Source: Nocardioides marmoriginsengisoli (lineage in GTDB: Bacteria; Actinomycetota; Actinomycetes; Propionibacteriales; Nocardioidaceae). Taken from it: a stretch of DNA of 64,000 nucleotides. Of this stretch, positions 34,007 to 42,332 are shown piece after piece; positions within the stretch are counted from its first letter, which is position 1, and every line of letters begins with the position of its first letter. Made by a program: the position numbers and the translations under genes. Location: positions 1,304,508 to 1,368,507 of the forward strand of contig NZ_RJSE01000007.1 of NCBI RefSeq assembly GCF_003725695.1, written 5' to 3'. The notes beneath the pieces are model-generated. The model had not been told where the DNA came from and did not search any database. It was given only the letters and a program-made list of their open reading frames with translations.

Positions 34007-35622
34007 AGCGGGATGTTCCCGTGCTTGCGCGGCGGCAGCGTCTCGCGCTTGCTGGCCAGCAGCCGCATCGCCCGGACGATCTCGACCCGGGACTCGTGCG
34101 GGGCGATCACGGCGTCGACGTAGCCGCGCTCGGCCGCGATGTACGGGTTGGCGAGGGTGTCGTCGTACTCGGTGATCAGCTCGGCGCGCCGGGCCTCGAC
34201 GTCGCCGCCGTCCTTCTCGACCTGCGCCAGCTCCTTGCGGTGGATGATGTTCGCCGCGCCGGAGGCGCCCATCACCGCGATCTGGGCGGTCGGCCAGGCC
34301 AGGTTGATGTCGGCGCCGAGGTGCTTGGAGGCCATCACGTCGTACGCGCCGCCGTACGCCTTCCGGGTGATCAGGGTGATCAGCGGGACGGTGGCCTCCG
34401 CGTAGGCGTAGATCAGCTTGGCGCCGCGGCGGATGATGCCGTTCCACTCCTGGTCGGTGCCGGGCAGGAAGCCGGGGACGTCGACCAGGGTGATCACCGG
34501 GATGTTGAAGGCGTCGCAGGTCCGGACGAAGCGGGCGGCCTTCTCGGAGGCGTCGATGTCCAGGCAGCCGGCGAACTGCATCGGCTGGTTGGCGACGATG
34601 CCGACCGACTTGCCCTCGACGCGGCCGTAGCCGATCAGGATGTTCGGGGCGAACAGCGGCATCACCTCGAGGAACTCCTGGTCGTCCAGGATCGCCTCGA
34701 TGACCTCGTGCATGTCGTACGGCTGGTTCGGGGAGTCCGGGATGATCACGTCGAGCGAGCGGTCCAGGTCGCTGACCTCGAGGTCGGCGACGTCGTCGTA
34801 CGACGGCACCTCGTCCAGGTTGTTCTGCGGCAGGTAGCCCAGCAGTGCCTTGACGTACTCGATCGCGTCGTCCTCGTCCGCGCCCATGTAGTGCGCGTTG
34901 CCGGACTTGGTGTTGTGGGTCCGGGCGCCGCCCAGGTCCTCCATCGTGACGTCCTCGCCGGTGACGGTCTTGATCACGTCGGGCCCGGTGATGAACATGT
35001 TCGAGGTGCCGTCGACCATGATCGTGAAGTCGGTGACGGCCGGCGAGTAGACGTGGCCGCCGGCGCACGAGCCCATGATCAGGCTGATCTGCGGGATGAC
35101 GCCCGAGGCGTGCACGTTGCGGCGGAAGATCTCGCCGTACAGGCCGAGGCTGACGACGCCCTCCTGGATCCGGGCGCCGGCGCCTTCGTTGATGCCGATG
35201 ATCGGGCAGCCCATCTTCATGGCCAGGTCCATCACCTTGGTGATCTTCTCGCCGTACACCTCGCCGAGCGAGCCGCCGAAGATGGTGAAGTCCTGGGAGA
35301 AGACGCAGACCTGGCGGCCGTCGATGGTGCCGAAGCCGGTGATCACGCCGTCGCCGTACGGACGGTTCTTCTCCAGCCCGAAGGCCACCGAGCGGTGCCG
35401 GGCGAGCTCGTCGAGCTCGACGAAGGAACCCTCGTCGAACAAGGTCTCGATGCGCTCGCGGGCGGTCTTCTTGCCCTTGGCGTGCTGCTTCTCGACGGCC
35501 TTGTCGGAGGCGGCGTGCACGGCCAGGTCGATGCGACGCTCCAGGTCGGCGAGCTTGCCGGCCGTGGTGTGGATGTCGATGTCGCTCGGCACCTCGGTGC
35601 CCTGCCCTGGAACTGCGCTCAC
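34003..35622 (-). CDS. accD5: Acyl-CoA carboxylase beta subunit (carboxyltransferase)
   Basis: A 539-residue carboxyltransferase of the AccD5/PccB type. Biotin-binding elements are GAGARIQEG and [20 protein letters not shown]; the acyl-CoA part includes [45 protein letters not shown] and [18 protein letters not shown]. It transfers CO2 from biotin on AccA3 to acetyl- or propionyl-CoA; residue-level substrate choice was not resolved. GTG start with AAAGGAG upstream. The three-gene unit accD-accE-maf is transcribed away from birA, from a shared intergenic region. Confidence 0.94.
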   Translation of the reverse strand: MSAVPGQGTEVPSDIDIHTTAGKLADLERRIDLAVHAASDKAVEKQHAKGKKTARERIETLFDEGSFVELDELARHRSVAFGLEKNRPYGDGVITGFGTIDGRQVCVFSQDFTIFGGSLGEVYGEKITKVMDLAMKMGCPIIGINEGAGARIQEGVVSLGLYGEIFRRNVHASGVIPQISLIMGSCAGGHVYSPAVTDFTIMVDGTSNMFITGPDVIKTVTGEDVTMEDLGGARTHNTKSGNAHYMGADEDDAIEYVKALLGYLPQNNLDEVPSYDDVADLEVSDLDRSLDVIIPDSPNQPYDMHEVIEAILDDQEFLEVMPLFAPNILIGYGRVEGKSVGIVANQPMQFAGCLDIDASEKAARFVRTCDAFNIPVITLVDVPGFLPGTDQEWNGIIRRGAKLIYAYAEATVPLITLITRKAYGGAYDVMASKHLGADINLAWPTAQIAVMGASGAANIIHRKELAQVEKDGGDVEARRAELITEYDDTLANPYIAAERGYVDAVIAPHESRVEIVRAMRLLASKRETLPPRKHGNIPL

Positions 35623-35698
35623 GCTGACGACTCCTTTTCACTGGCCCCCAGGAGGTGCGGGTGGCCCAACGGGTGGAACGTGGGCCAATCTAGTGGGT

Positions 35699-36484
35699 AT
35701 GTCGACACCTGAACCCGCCTGGTCACCCCTCGAACTCGACGCACTCTCCGCCGCGGCCGGTCCGGGCTGGTCGGTGACGTTGCACGGGACCGCCGCCTCG
35801 ACCAATGCGCTGGCCGCCCAGGATCCGGTCGCGGACACCATCGTGGTGGCCGATCACCAGACCGCCGGGCGCGGCCGGCTGGACCGTTCCTGGGAGACCC
35901 CGCCCGGTTCGGCGCTGACCTTCTCGGTGGTCGTCGACCCCGGGATCGCCGACCACGACTGGCCCCTGCTCCCGCTGGCGGTGGCGCTCGCGGTGGCCGA
36001 CGGGGTGCGCCGCGAGGCGGACGTCCCGGTCGTCCTCAAGTGGCCCAACGACCTGCTGGTGCGCTCGTCGGCGGGGGACGATCTCAAGGTCTGCGGGATC
36101 CTGCTCGAACGGGTCCAGAGCGCCGCCGGGGTGCCGCTGGCGGTGATCGGGATCGGGATCAACGTCGGGCTGCGGGCCGAGGACCTGCCGGTGCCGACCG
36201 CGACCTCGCTGGCGATCGCCGGCTCCTCGGTGAGCCGCACCGCCGTCTTCGGGTCCGTGGTGCCGGCGCTCGCGACGATCCTGGACGCGCTGCGGACCGA
36301 GCCGGGTGCGGTCCTGGAGCGGTACCGCACCGAGTGCGACACCATCGGCCGGGAGGTGACCGTCAGCCTCCCCGACGGCGAGGAGCTCACCGGCACCGCG
36401 ACCGGACTGGACCGGAGCGGCCGGCTGCTGGTCGGGGAGCGTCCGATCGGTGCCGGAGACGTCGTGCACGTGCGCCCCACGTGA
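35699..36484 (+). CDS. birA: Biotin-[acetyl-CoA-carboxylase] ligase
   Basis: A 261-residue group I biotin protein ligase (no N-terminal DNA-binding domain). Motifs: STNALAAQDP, the biotinyl-AMP loop TAGRGRLDRSWETPPGSAL, LKWPNDLLV, the GILLERV segment and GIGINVGLRAEDLP. A C-terminal SH3-like domain follows (GREVTVSLPDGEELTGTATG). It biotinylates the Lys of AccA3. The ATG at 35699 is preceded by CAATCT at 7 nt, an acceptable -10. It is divergent from accD, so the beta subunit and the ligase share their intergenic promoter region. Confidence 0.93.
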   Translation: MSTPEPAWSPLELDALSAAAGPGWSVTLHGTAASTNALAAQDPVADTIVVADHQTAGRGRLDRSWETPPGSALTFSVVVDPGIADHDWPLLPLAVALAVADGVRREADVPVVLKWPNDLLVRSSAGDDLKVCGILLERVQSAAGVPLAVIGIGINVGLRAEDLPVPTATSLAIAGSSVSRTAVFGSVVPALATILDALRTEPGAVLERYRTECDTIGREVTVSLPDGEELTGTATGLDRSGRLLVGERPIGAGDVVHVRPT

Positions 36485-36496
36485 CATGATTCGCGG

Positions 36497-37000
36497 GTGG
36501 TCAACAAACACCTGAATCCGGGCGAGAAGATCGTCTTCACGACGCGCACGCACGTGAAGGCCGTGGTGGTGCCGTCCTTGATCCTGATCGTCATCGCCGG
36601 TGTCGGCGGATTCCTGCTCAGCAAGGTGCCGGACATCACCGACGAGCACCGCGGCATCGGGTACGGCGTGGTGCTGGCGATCATGGCCGTGCTCGCACTG
36701 ATCTTCTTCGTCTGGCCGTTCCTGACCTGGCTGACCGCGACCTACACGGTGACCAACCGGCGGCTGACCACCCACCAGGGCGTGATCACCCGGACCGGCC
36801 ACGACATCCAGCTCGCCCGGATCAGCGACGTCTCCTACGAGAAGGGCCTCCTGGACCGGATCCTCGGCTGCGGCACGCTGGTCATCTCCGACGCGAGCGA
36901 CCTGGGTGTGAAGCTCCCCGACGTCCCGAAGGTGGAGGAGCGTCAGCGGATCATCGCGGACCTGCTGTTCCAGGGCGCCAACGACAATGACGGGACCTGA
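36497..37000 (+). CDS. PH-domain-containing membrane protein (bPH2-type)
   Basis: A 167-residue protein. NKHLNPGEKIVFTTRTHVKA begins the family pattern, two helices (about 22-42 and 58-80) form a hairpin, and the PH-like domain has TYTVTNRRLTTHQGVITRTGHDIQLARISDVSYEKGLLDRILG, split by a conserved Arg pair. It matches the family to which Rv3278c (between birA and purK in M. tuberculosis) belongs. The GTG is 6 nt after CATGAT. Its last 14 bases overlap the adenylate cyclase gene, so the two are coupled. The function is unknown. Confidence 0.85.
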   Translation: MVNKHLNPGEKIVFTTRTHVKAVVVPSLILIVIAGVGGFLLSKVPDITDEHRGIGYGVVLAIMAVLALIFFVWPFLTWLTATYTVTNRRLTTHQGVITRTGHDIQLARISDVSYEKGLLDRILGCGTLVISDASDLGVKLPDVPKVEERQRIIADLLFQGANDNDGT

Positions 37001-38003
37001 TCCCACGGCTGAGTCCCCGGACGGCCTCTCGATCTCGGACCTGGAGACGGCGATCCTCGGTGAGGCGCCGACGATGCGGGCCGGCGAGGTCGCGGAGGCG
37101 GCGGGGGTCAGCGGCGACGACGCCCGCCGGCTCTGGCGGGCACTCGGCTTCCCGGACGCCGGCGACCAGCCTGCGTTCAACTCGGCCGATCGCGAGGCCC
37201 TGGAGCTCGTCACCCGGACCGTCTCCGACTCCGGCATCGACTTCGAGACGATGCTTCGGCTCACCCGGGCGATCGGGCACACCGTCTCCCGGCTCGCCGA
37301 CTGGCAGATGGCGACCGTCTCGACCGCCCTGGAGGAGTTCGCCAGCGGCGACCTGTCCTCGCCGGAGGCCCTCCAGACCGCGCTCGACCTGGTCGAGAAC
37401 CAGGTGCCGAACTTCGACCAGCTGCTGGTCTACGCCTGGCGCCGGCACCTGGCCGCCGCGGTCAGCCGGATCGAGGTCCTCGGCGCGAACGACGACGACC
37501 TGCACGTGCCGCAGGCGACGGTCGGGTTCGCCGACCTGGTCTCGTTCACGGCGCTGAGCAACGAGCTGGACGAGCACGAGATCGGCGAGCTGGTCGAGGT
37601 CTTCGAGACCCGCTGCTCGGACGTGATCGCGGACCACAACGGGCGGGTGATCAAGACCCTCGGCGACTCGGTGCTGTTCATGGAGGCGGACCCGGTCCAG
37701 GCGATCGACATCGCGCTGGACATCATCGGCGTGATCGGCGGCGACGAGCGGCTGCCCGACGTTCGGCTCGGACTGGCGACCGGGCCGGTGGTGCTCCGGA
37801 TGGGCGACGTCTACGGCCCGCCGGTCAACCTGGCGGCGCGGTTCACCACGGTGGCCCGGCGCAACCGGGTGATCATCGACCAGCGCACCGCCGAGCTGCT
37901 GCCCGCGGTCGCCTTCGAGACCCGGCCGCTGCCGGCGCGCCCGATCCGCGGCTTCGGCGATCTTGAGCCGTTCACGGTACGCCGCACCCGCCCCCGCCAC
38001 TGA
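36987..38003 (+). CDS. Class III adenylate/guanylate cyclase with N-terminal HTH-like domain
   Basis: A 338-residue protein. Residues about 15-75 look like a MerR/excisionase-type helix-turn-helix (AGEVAEAAGVSGDDARRLWR...LGFPDAGDQPAFNSADRE), then a long helical linker (about 75-165), then the cyclase domain from 172. Metal Asp residues are in GFADLVSFT (183) and KTLGDSVLF (227); the transition-state Asn/Arg are in PPVNLAARF; the catalytic core is complete. The ATG overlaps the PH-like gene by 14 bp, so cyclase output may be tied to membrane sensing. Whether it makes cAMP or cGMP, and what the N-terminus binds, is not known. Confidence 0.88.
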   Translation: MTGPDPTAESPDGLSISDLETAILGEAPTMRAGEVAEAAGVSGDDARRLWRALGFPDAGDQPAFNSADREALELVTRTVSDSGIDFETMLRLTRAIGHTVSRLADWQMATVSTALEEFASGDLSSPEALQTALDLVENQVPNFDQLLVYAWRRHLAAAVSRIEVLGANDDDLHVPQATVGFADLVSFTALSNELDEHEIGELVEVFETRCSDVIADHNGRVIKTLGDSVLFMEADPVQAIDIALDIIGVIGGDERLPDVRLGLATGPVVLRMGDVYGPPVNLAARFTTVARRNRVIIDQRTAELLPAVAFETRPLPARPIRGFGDLEPFTVRRTRPRH

Positions 38004-38103
38004 GCGCCGCCATGCGCGGCACCGGGCCGCGTTGTCGTCGGTCGACAGCCCGCTCCGCAGGGCAGGCTGCATTCCTTGGTCCTTCCCTCCTCCGCCTTGC
38101 CCT

Positions 38104-38171
38104 GCACCACGCCTGACGACGCTCAGACGACGCCGCCACGCGCGGCACCACGCCTGGCGACGCTCAGACGA
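38104..38171. repeat. Direct repeat at the 3' end of the Mug-type gene
   Basis: A 27-bp block (GCACCACGCCTGACGACGCT followed by CAGACGA) at 38104-38130 recurs at 38145-38171 with one difference. The second copy includes the stop codon of the uracil-DNA glycosylase gene (38164-38166). A related CGCCGCCATGCGCGGCACC occurs near 38031 and CGCCGCCACGCGCGGCACC at 38131-38149. The 160-nt spacer therefore looks like partial tandem duplication of the gene's tail. Confidence 0.6.
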
Positions 38172-38733
38172 GAATCCCGGCCTCGAGCGCGGGCTCCCGG
38201 TAGGCAGCAGCCAAGGAGGCGGTGGTCGCGCTCGCGTTGAGTCCGGACGGGTTCGGCACCACCCAGAGGACCGAGCCGCCGAACGTCCCGGGTTGGCGGC
38301 CCACCTTCGCCGCCGGGACCTTGAACGCGGTCCGGTAGGCCGTGATCCCGGCGATCGCCACCACCGTCGGACGGCGCTCGGAGACGAACCGGTGCAGCGC
38401 CGCGCCACCGGCCCGGAGCTCGGCGGCGCTCAGCTCGTCGGCCCGCGCGGTCGCGCGCCGGACCACGTTGGTCAGGCCGAGGCCCCGACCGGTGAAGTGG
38501 TCCCGGTCCTCGGCGTCCATGCCGGCGGCCGGGTCGATCGGCCGGGTGATGATGCCGGCGGCGTACAGCGCCGGGTAGAAGCGGTTGGTCGGGTGCGCGA
38601 AGTGGGTCTGGACGGCGGCGGTCCACAGCCCCGGGTTGATCCCGACGAAGAGCAGCCGCAGGTCCGCGCCGTACAGGTCGGGCACCTCGGTGTCGCGGAA
38701 GGCGTCCAGTTCGGCACGGGTGAAGGCAGCCAC
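38164..38733 (-). CDS. mug: Mismatch-specific uracil-DNA glycosylase (Mug/TDG type)
   Basis: A 189-residue family 2 uracil-DNA glycosylase. Motif 1 is LLFVGINPGLWTAA and the C-terminal motif VVPNPSGLNAS supplies the second catalytic loop; AIAGITAYR lies between them. It removes uracil or ethenocytosine mispaired with guanine. I chose GTG 38733 because TAGGCT lies exactly 6 nt upstream on the minus strand; a GTG at 38739 lies inside that spacer. It is transcribed back-to-back with purK, their -10 elements forming one palindrome. Confidence 0.9.
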   Translation of the reverse strand: MAAFTRAELDAFRDTEVPDLYGADLRLLFVGINPGLWTAAVQTHFAHPTNRFYPALYAAGIITRPIDPAAGMDAEDRDHFTGRGLGLTNVVRRATARADELSAAELRAGGAALHRFVSERRPTVVAIAGITAYRTAFKVPAAKVGRQPGTFGGSVLWVVPNPSGLNASATTASLAAAYREPALEAGILV

Positions 38734-38739
38734 CCGCAC

Positions 38740-38753
38740 AGCCTAGATAGGCT
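38740..38753. promoter_or_regulatory. Palindromic pair of -10 elements between mug and purK
   Basis: AGCCTAGATAGGCT is a perfect palindrome. TAGGCT on the plus strand ends 6 nt before the purK GTG (38760), and the same hexamer on the minus strand ends 6 nt before the mug GTG (38733). The two start codons are only 26 nt apart. Both -35 regions must be placed in or beyond the other gene's start. Confidence 0.65.
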
Positions 38754-38759
38754 CCTTCC

Positions 38760-39920
38760 GTGACCGACGCGCTCGCCCCCAAGGTCGCCGTCATCGGCGG
38801 CGGACAACTGGCCCGGATGATGGCGGAGCCGGCCGCGGCGCTGGGCATCCCGCTCCGGCTGCTCGCCGAGGCCGAGGGCGTCTCCGCGGCCCAGGTGATC
38901 GTCGACCACGAGATCGGCGAGCACACCTCGCTCGCGGACCTGCGCCGGATCACCGCCGGCTGCGTCGCGGTCACCTTCGACCACGAGCACGTCCCGACCG
39001 AGCACCTGCACGCGCTGGAGGCCGACGGCCTCGCGGTGCGGCCGGGGCCGGACGCCCTGGTGCACGCCCAGGACAAGGGCGTGATGCGCGAGGCGCTCGC
39101 CAAGCTCGACGTGCCCTGTCCCCGGAACGCGATCGTCGAGTCCACCGCCGAGGTCGTCGACTTCGGCCTCCCGTGCGTGCTCAAGACCACCCGCGGCGGG
39201 TACGACGGCAAGGGCGTCTGGTTCGTGCGTTCCGCCGAGGACTGCGCCGAGGCCTTCGAGGCCGCGGCCGCTGCCGGTGTCCAGGTGCTCGCCGAGGAGC
39301 TCGTCGACTTCCGCCGCGAGCTCTCCGCGCTGGTCGCCCGCTCGCCCTCCGGTCAGGTGGCGGCCTGGCCGGTCGTGGCCTCGGAGCAGCGCGACGGGAT
39401 CTGCCGCGAGGTGATCGCCCCGGCGCCGGACCTGGCCCCGGAGCTCTCCACCCAGGCCCAGCAGATCGCGATGAAGGTCGCGGGCGAGCTCGGTGTCGTC
39501 GGCGTGCTCGCGGTCGAGCTCTTCGAGACCAACGACGGCCGGATCCTCGTCAACGAGCTGGCGATGCGGCCGCACAACACCGGGCACTGGACCCAGGACG
39601 GCTCGGTGACGTCGCAGTTCGAGAACCACCTGCGGGCGGTCCTGGACCTGCCGCTCGGCGCTCCCGATGCGCGAGCCCCCTGGACGGTGATGGTGAACAT
39701 CCTCGGTGGCTCGTCCGACACGGCGCGCCTGTACGACGGTTACCCGCACGCACTCGCCCGGGACCCACGGCTCCGGGTGCACCTGTACGGCAAGGGGATG
39801 CGCCCTGGCCGCAAGGTCGGTCACGTGAACGCGTACGGCGACGACCTCGAGGACTGTCTTGAACGCGCCCGCCATGCGGCAGCATGGTTCGCAGGCGACC
39901 TAGGAGAAGAGAGCGAATGA
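38760..39920 (+). CDS. purK: N5-carboxyaminoimidazole ribonucleotide synthase
   Basis: A 386-residue ATP-grasp enzyme of purine synthesis that carboxylates AIR to N5-CAIR. It starts [15 protein letters not shown], with [34 protein letters not shown] (ATP-binding Lys and Gly loop), and the metal-binding end [37 protein letters not shown]. The purE gene directly follows with overlapping stop/start, the classical pair. GTG 38760 follows TAGGCT by 6 nt. purK/purE are also adjacent to fadE25 in M. tuberculosis, as here with the acyl-CoA dehydrogenase at 40.97 kb. Confidence 0.95.
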   Translation: MTDALAPKVAVIGGGQLARMMAEPAAALGIPLRLLAEAEGVSAAQVIVDHEIGEHTSLADLRRITAGCVAVTFDHEHVPTEHLHALEADGLAVRPGPDALVHAQDKGVMREALAKLDVPCPRNAIVESTAEVVDFGLPCVLKTTRGGYDGKGVWFVRSAEDCAEAFEAAAAAGVQVLAEELVDFRRELSALVARSPSGQVAAWPVVASEQRDGICREVIAPAPDLAPELSTQAQQIAMKVAGELGVVGVLAVELFETNDGRILVNELAMRPHNTGHWTQDGSVTSQFENHLRAVLDLPLGAPDARAPWTVMVNILGGSSDTARLYDGYPHALARDPRLRVHLYGKGMRPGRKVGHVNAYGDDLEDCLERARHAAAWFAGDLGEESE

Positions 39921-40447
39921 ACCCCGTTGTAGGCCCTGTTGTAGGCATCGTGATGGGCTCCGACTCGGACTGGCCCGTGATGAAGGCGGCCGCCGAGGCG
40001 CTTGCCGAGTTCGACATCGCCTTCGAGGCCGACGTGGTCTCCGCGCACCGGATGCCGGACGAGATGCTGACCTACGGCCGCGAGGCCGCCGGCCGCGGGC
40101 TGAAGGCGATCATCGCCGGAGCCGGGGGAGCGGCCCACCTGCCGGGCATGCTGGCCGCGGTCACCCCGCTGCCGGTGATCGGCGTCCCGGTGCCGTTGAA
40201 GTACCTCGACGGGATGGACTCGCTGCTCTCGATCGTCCAGATGCCGGCCGGGGTCCCGGTCGCCACCGTCGCGATCGGCAACGCCCGCAACGCCGGCCTG
40301 CTCGCCGTCCGGATCCTGGCCGCCGGCGACGACGCGCTCCAGCAGAAGATGGTCGAGTTCCAGGAGTCGCTGCGCACGGTCGCGCACGACAAGGGCAAGG
40401 TGGTCCGTGACCAGGCCGCGAGCGGCCCGCGGAAGCTGGGCTTCTAG
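39917..40447 (+). CDS. purE: 5-(carboxyamino)imidazole ribonucleotide mutase
   Basis: A 176-residue class I PurE that moves the carboxylate from N5-CAIR to CAIR. Conserved: [13 protein letters not shown] (substrate Ser/Asp), [15 protein letters not shown] (catalytic His), [24 protein letters not shown] and [19 protein letters not shown]. The ATG overlaps the purK stop (ATGA, 39917-39920). Its last four bases (CTAG) are shared with the stop of the convergent CoA-binding protein gene, so there is no spacer between the two genes. Confidence 0.96.
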   Translation: MNPVVGPVVGIVMGSDSDWPVMKAAAEALAEFDIAFEADVVSAHRMPDEMLTYGREAAGRGLKAIIAGAGGAAHLPGMLAAVTPLPVIGVPVPLKYLDGMDSLLSIVQMPAGVPVATVAIGNARNAGLLAVRILAAGDDALQQKMVEFQESLRTVAHDKGKVVRDQAASGPRKLGF

Positions 40448-40860
40448 CTCCCTCGCTTGCGCCACTCGATCATCGGGCAGGTGTCCATCACCATCCGGAC
40501 TCCCGCCGCGCTGGTCCGGGTGAACGCCTCGGGGTCGACCACGCCGAGCTGGAACCACACCCCGCCCGCCCCGATTGCGACGGCCTCGTCGGCGTACGGG
40601 CCGGCCGCTTCGGACCTCCGGAAGACGTCGACCACGTCGATCGGGAACGGCACCTCGGCCAGCGACGCGTAGCCCTGCTCGCCGAGGACGGTGGGTGCGT
40701 CGGGGTGGATCGGGACGATCCGCTTGCCGGCCCGTTGCAGGGCGGCGGCGATCTGGTAGGCGGTCCTGCTCGGATCTCCGGAGAGCCCGACGATCGCCCA
40801 GGTCTTGCCTTCGTCGAGCATCCAGTCGACGTCCTCGCGCTGCTGCCAGTCGGTGGTCAT
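40444..40860 (-). CDS. CoA-binding-domain protein (YccU-like)
   Basis: A 138-residue Rossmann-like CoA_binding_2 protein. It has [19 protein letters not shown] near residue 20, [41 protein letters not shown] and the end [17 protein letters not shown]. It resembles E. coli YccU, whose function is still poorly known; the fold suggests CoA or acyl-CoA binding. It is convergent with purE (shared CTAG), and its 5' end faces the acyl-CoA dehydrogenase promoter at 40.96 kb, which hints at acyl-CoA metabolism only weakly. Confidence 0.85.
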   Translation of the reverse strand: MTTDWQQREDVDWMLDEGKTWAIVGLSGDPSRTAYQIAAALQRAGKRIVPIHPDAPTVLGEQGYASLAEVPFPIDVVDVFRRSEAAGPYADEAVAIGAGGVWFQLGVVDPEAFTRTSAAGVRMVMDTCPMIEWRKRGS

Positions 40861-40968
40861 GCCGGTGCAACGCCGCGCGCTGCGGCGCTGTTCCGGGGCC
40901 CGCGGGTGAGTCCGAGATCACGGCTCCAGGGGTTAGCGGACGTTCACCCGAGATTTAGTATGGACCCC

Positions 40969-42141
40969 ATGGATTCTGACTTCCCGCTGTACGGCCTGTC
41001 CGAGGAGCACCGCGAGATCCGCAAGGCGGTCCGTGACATCGCCGAGGCGAAGATTGCGCCGTACGCGACGGCCGTCGACGAGGAGGCGCGCTTCCCGGTC
41101 GAGGCGGCGCAGGCCCTGCTGGAGACCGACTTCCACGCCCCGCACGTGCCCGAGCAGTACGGCGGCGCCGGTGCGGACGCGCTCGCCACCGTGCTGGTGA
41201 TCGAGGAGATCGCGCGAGTCTGCGTCTCCTCCAGCCTGATCCCCGCGGTGAACAAGCTCGGCTCGCTGCCAGTGCAGATCGCCGGCTCCGAGGAGCTGAA
41301 GGCGACGTACCTGACCAAGCTCGCGAAGGGCGAGGGCGGCTTCTCCTACTGCCTGTCCGAGCCGGACGCCGGGTCGGACGCCGGCGGGATGACCACCCGC
41401 GCGGTCCGTGACGGCGACTTCTACGTCCTCAACGGCGTGAAGCGCTGGATCACGAACGCGGGCGAGTCCGAGTACTACACGGTGATGGCGGTGACGAACC
41501 CCGACTCGCGCACCCGCGGCATCTCGGCGTTCGTCGTCGAGAAGGCCGACGAGGGCGTCTCCTTCGGTGCGCCGGAGAAGAAGCTCGGCATCAAGGGCTC
41601 GCCGACCAAGGAGGTCTACCTCGACAACGTCCGGATCCCCGCGAGCCGGATGATCGGCGCCGAGGGCACCGGCTTCGAGACCGCGATGCGGACCCTGGAC
41701 CACACCCGGGTCACGATCGCCGCCCAGGCGGTCGGCGTCGCCCAGGGAGCGCTCGACTACGCGCTGGAGTACGCCGCGGAGCGCAAGCAGTTCGGCAAGT
41801 CCATCTCCGAGTTCCAGGGGATGCAGTTCCTGCTCGCCGACATGGGCATGAAGGTCGAGGCCGCCCGGCAGATGACCTACGCCGCCGCCGGCCGCTCGGA
41901 GCGCCAGGACCACGACCTGACCTTCTTCGGTGCCGCCGCCAAGTGCTTCGCGAGCGATGTCGCGATGGAGGTCACCACCAACGCGGTCCAGGTGCTCGGC
42001 GGCTACGGCTACACCCGGGACTACCCGGTCGAGCGGATGATGCGCGACGCCAAGATCACCCAGATCTACGAGGGCACCAACCAGGTCCAGCGGATCGTGA
42101 TGGCCCGCCAGCTGATCGCCGGGGTGCAGGCCGAGCTCTGA
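40969..42141 (+). CDS. Acyl-CoA dehydrogenase (FadE25-like)
   Basis: A 390-residue acyl-CoA dehydrogenase. Conserved blocks: EEHREIRKAVRDIAEAKIAP, PEQYGGAGADALATVLVIEE, FSYCLSEPDAGSDAGGMTTR, KRWITNAGESEYY, the FAD loop FGKSISEFQGMQFLLADMGM and VLGGYGYTRDYPVERMMRDAKITQIYEGTNQVQRIVMAR, whose YEGT Glu is the base. ATG 40969 follows TAGTAT by 7 nt; ATG 40960 in that -10 is not used. Its position just after purE matches fadE25 in M. tuberculosis. The substrate is probably a short- or branched-chain acyl-CoA. Confidence 0.93.
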   Translation: MDSDFPLYGLSEEHREIRKAVRDIAEAKIAPYATAVDEEARFPVEAAQALLETDFHAPHVPEQYGGAGADALATVLVIEEIARVCVSSSLIPAVNKLGSLPVQIAGSEELKATYLTKLAKGEGGFSYCLSEPDAGSDAGGMTTRAVRDGDFYVLNGVKRWITNAGESEYYTVMAVTNPDSRTRGISAFVVEKADEGVSFGAPEKKLGIKGSPTKEVYLDNVRIPASRMIGAEGTGFETAMRTLDHTRVTIAAQAVGVAQGALDYALEYAAERKQFGKSISEFQGMQFLLADMGMKVEAARQMTYAAAGRSERQDHDLTFFGAAAKCFASDVAMEVTTNAVQVLGGYGYTRDYPVERMMRDAKITQIYEGTNQVQRIVMARQLIAGVQAEL

Positions 42142-42224
42142 GCCTCGCGGCCGTGAATCCTGAATATCGAGAACATCACATCTCGTAAAGCCGGATTTAG
42201 TCCCTTCCTCCCCAAAACGCCCGA

Positions 42225-42230
42225 TATAGT
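42225..42230 (+). promoter_or_regulatory. Candidate -10 of the giant surface-protein gene
   Basis: TATAGT at 42225-42230 is the best -10 in the 191-nt gap before the surface-protein gene, in a comparatively AT-rich stretch. The untranslated leader would be about 95 nt, unlike the leaderless units elsewhere in the window. A possible leader reading frame begins at GTG 42238, 7 nt after this hexamer, and overlaps the surface-protein start. No clear -35 was found. Confidence 0.4.
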
Positions 42231-42332
42231 CCTCGGCGTGATGCGTCCTGGTACTGGAACCGGGGCGCGACCTGCATGCCTGACGTCGGCTGGCCGTGCT
42301 GTGTATCTCGGGGGGCCGGCAAGGAGTTCGGC

